DNA of 64,000 nucleotides from Ensifer sp. LCM 4579. GTDB taxonomy: Bacteria > Pseudomonadota > Alphaproteobacteria > Rhizobiales > Rhizobiaceae. This document shows, in pieces, positions 62,728 through 64,000 of the stretch (position 1 is the stretch's first letter; every line of letters begins with the position of its first letter). The stretch covers positions 201,276 to 265,275 of the forward strand of contig NZ_MDDV01000002.1 in the NCBI RefSeq assembly GCF_001854885.1. The letters are read 5' to 3'. The translations under genes were made by a program, and so were the position numbers. The notes under the pieces are model-generated. The model was given only the letters and a program-made list of their open reading frames with translations. It did not search any database and was not told where the DNA came from.

Positions 62728-62880
62728 CCTTGAGCGGGACGAGGAAAAGTGCGAAGCGGTTTTCCGCCCGCGGCCCCGCGGCTGAATTGAGCGGGACGAG
62801 GAAAAGTGCGAAGCGGTTTTCCGCCCGCGGCCCGCGGCTGCCTTGAGCGGGACGAGGAAAAGTGCGAAGTTTTCCGAATG
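62728..62880. repeat. three tandem copies of a 57-base palindromic repeat
   Basis: The unit begins TTGAGCGGGACGAGGAAAAG and continues TGCGAAGCGGTTTTCCGCCC then GCGG-rich text. GAGCGGGAC begins at 62732, 62789 and 62845, that is, spacings of 57 and 56; the third copy is cut short after GTTTTCC. GGAAAA and TTTTCC pair inside each unit. The core is the same as in the palindrome at 813-864. It lies between the HAD gene and the GntR gene; the rest of 62632-62988 has no gene. Confidence 0.88.
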
Positions 62881-62988
62881 CCGGAACAGCGCGCATGCCC
62901 GCATTGCACGCGGCTCAATCTCTGGAAATCGTCGCGAGATCGCCGCAGCTTGCTCGACAGGCATCGGCCGCGCCTCTATCTGTGATGC

Positions 62989-63657
62989 ATGACGAAGGAA
63001 CGGGACGACACGCTTGCCAGCCGCATCAGCCGGGCTCTCGCCGAGAGGATCATCTCCGGTCAGCTCGCGCCGGGCGAAAGGCTGCGCCAGGATCATGTCG
63101 CCGAAGAGTTCGGCGCCAGCCACGTGCCGGTCCGCGAGGCCTTCCGGCGGCTCGAGGCCCAGGGGCTTGCCGTCAGCGAACCCCGCCGTGGGGTCCGCGT
63201 CGCGGCCTTCGATCTCAAGGAGGTGCGCGAGGTTGCCGAGATGCGCGCGGTCCTGGAGGTGCTGGCGCTTCGCCACGCTATGCCCCATCTGACGCGCGCC
63301 ATTCTCGATCGCGCCGAGGTGGCGACGGCCGCCGCCGACAGTTCCCGTGACGTGCGCAGCTGGGAGGCGGCAAATCGTGCCTTTCATCGCCTGATCCTGG
63401 AACCTTGCGCCATGCCCCGACTTCTCGCCGCAATCGACGATCTTCACGCGGCAAGCGCTCGCTTCCTCTTCTCCACCTGGCGGTCGAGTTGGGAGGCGCG
63501 CACCGATCACGATCACCGGGCGATCCTCGCGGCGCTCCGCCAGGGCAAGTGTGAGGAGGCCGCGGCCATTCTCGAGCGGCATGTCGGCTGGATCGGCCGG
63601 TCGCCGGCGAAAACCGCAGGCGGCGAGATCCGCGGCGCCTTTTCCATCGTCGGATAG
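62989..63657 (+). CDS. GntR-family transcriptional regulator (FCD domain)
   Basis: A 222-residue regulator. The N-terminal winged helix reads LAERIISGQLAPGERLRQDH, EEFGASHVPVREAFRRLEAQ and GLAVSEPRRGVRVA. The C-terminal FCD effector domain carries metal/ligand-type residues in EMRAVLEVLALRHAMPH, ANRAFHRLIL and DHDHRAILAALRQG, ending ERHV. FadR-subfamily members with FCD usually sense organic acids or amino acids. The targets are unknown; the HAD gene and the regulator's own promoter region, with the triple repeat, are obvious candidates. A half RIME follows the stop. Confidence 0.9.
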   Translation: MTKERDDTLASRISRALAERIISGQLAPGERLRQDHVAEEFGASHVPVREAFRRLEAQGLAVSEPRRGVRVAAFDLKEVREVAEMRAVLEVLALRHAMPHLTRAILDRAEVATAAADSSRDVRSWEAANRAFHRLILEPCAMPRLLAAIDDLHAASARFLFSTWRSSWEARTDHDHRAILAALRQGKCEEAAAILERHVGWIGRSPAKTAGGEIRGAFSIVG

Positions 63658-63677
63658 CTGCTGTCGGCGTATACCTT

Positions 63678-63715
63678 CGGCGCCGCGCGTCTTTTCAGAC
63701 GCGCAAAGATCGGTG
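63678..63715. repeat. RIME1 half element
   Basis: CGGCGCCGCGCGTCTTTTCA followed by GACGCGCAAAGATCGGTGC is the first RIME palindrome only. It lies between convergent genes and may end transcription. Confidence 0.65.
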
Positions 63716-63784
63716 CACGCGCGTCGCCCGCGTCGGTTTTGCGGGGACGCTGGTCGATTGCCCGCACCGGCGCGCGGGGAACGC

Positions 63785-64000
63785 CTATAGCGGAAAGTGC
63801 TCCAGGAAGGCCTTTTCGCCCGTGTCGGTGAAGCGGATGGCGCGGCTGTCCTTTACGCGCTTCGCCCAGCCCCTGTCGATGAACTGCGTGAGCAGCGCCT
63901 CGCCGAGCGAGCCGGCGAGATGCGACCGGCGTTCGCTCCAGTCAAGGCAGGTCCTGCAGATCGGCCGGCGGGACGCCCTGAGCGCCGCATAATCGATGCC
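63785..64000 (-). CDS. ArsR-like winged-helix regulator, C-terminal part
   Basis: The stop (TAG) is at 63785-63787 and 71 codons are visible before the right edge cuts the gene. The text RPICRTCLDWSERRSHLAGS, LGEALLTQFIDRGWAKRVKD and SRAIRFTDTGEKAF matches the C-terminal region of a group of ArsR-type transcription factors (CLDWSERRxHLAGxLG). The Cys pair in CRTC is usual in that group. The DNA-binding part lies outside the window. Confidence 0.7.
   Translation of the reverse strand, partial: GIDYAALRASRRPICRTCLDWSERRSHLAGSLGEALLTQFIDRGWAKRVKDSRAIRFTDTGEKAFLEHFPL

Noticed and set aside
62728-62880. Tandem repeat as a CRISPR array
   Set aside because: Units follow each other with no unique spacers and there are no cas genes.

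Overview
The window reads as alphaproteobacterial chromosome from the order Rhizobiales, most likely Sinorhizobium (Ensifer) close to S. meliloti. Supporting points are the high-GC coding style, several copies of the palindromic RIME1-type intergenic mosaic element, an McpU-type chemoreceptor, the bioMNY biotin transporter, a fabI-aroC block and a ctaCDBFGE aa3 oxidase operon. It is mostly ordinary housekeeping chromosome with one short decayed accessory patch. No rRNA, tRNA or CRISPR array was recognised.

Layout. 1-3.3 kb: the start of an unknown gene on the minus strand, then a cobalamin riboswitch on the plus strand leading to a Rieske oxygenase/reductase pair of the glycine-betaine demethylase type (gbcA, gbcB). 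3.3-6.3 kb: a secreted GH25 glycosidase, a BA14K-type small secreted protein and a CorA/ZntB transporter. 6.4-9 kb: an acyl-CoA dehydrogenase and enoyl-CoA hydratase pair behind a LiuR-like palindrome. 9.4-11.5 kb: the chemoreceptor. 11.5-19.1 kb, minus strand: two RNA methyltransferases (RlmD-like and TlyA), dxs, a pirin, xseB, a deacetylase-like hydrolase and an MDR oxidoreductase. 19.2-24.1 kb: a thioesterase, then a compact minus-strand run bioM-bioN-bioY-CoA ligase-thiolase.

24.1-26.6 kb is visibly more A/T-rich. It holds a tyrosine-recombinase remnant, a secreted hypothetical protein and two genes that look frameshifted, so it is probably a decaying genomic island. 26.8-39.6 kb returns to core genes: a YcaQ-type winged-helix protein, tldD, a D-Ala-D-Ala carboxypeptidase, a polysaccharide deacetylase, pdxH, a lipoprotein, a J-domain protein, fabI, a histidine phosphatase, aroC and a RibBX-type ribBA. 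39.7-47.5 kb: an IalB-like protein and the cytochrome aa3 operon, which has a perfect FixK/FNR half-site pair just before ctaC. After the operon terminator come an L,D-transpeptidase relic, a DUF983 gene and surf1. 47.7-50.2 kb: ispH, thrB and rnhA. 50.4-64 kb: a peroxiredoxin, a DsbD-like periplasmic protein, algH, a large 7TM-PAS-GGDEF-EAL protein with a GNAT partner, an M16 protease with thrC, a lipoprotein, a branched-chain amino-acid binding protein, a HAD phosphatase, a GntR regulator and the C-terminus of an ArsR-like protein.

The main points for follow-up are the B12 riboswitch on an oxygenase pair, the FixK-type site on the aa3 oxidase operon, the coupling of biotin uptake genes to a CoA ligase and a thiolase that lacks its second catalytic Cys, the degenerate GTP cyclohydrolase half of RibBA, the decayed island, a near-perfect 28-bp inverted repeat after algH, and a triple 57-bp tandem repeat in a divergent promoter region. 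I did not find a convincing wholly new multi-gene system. All assignments come from reading the sequence; no database search was run.
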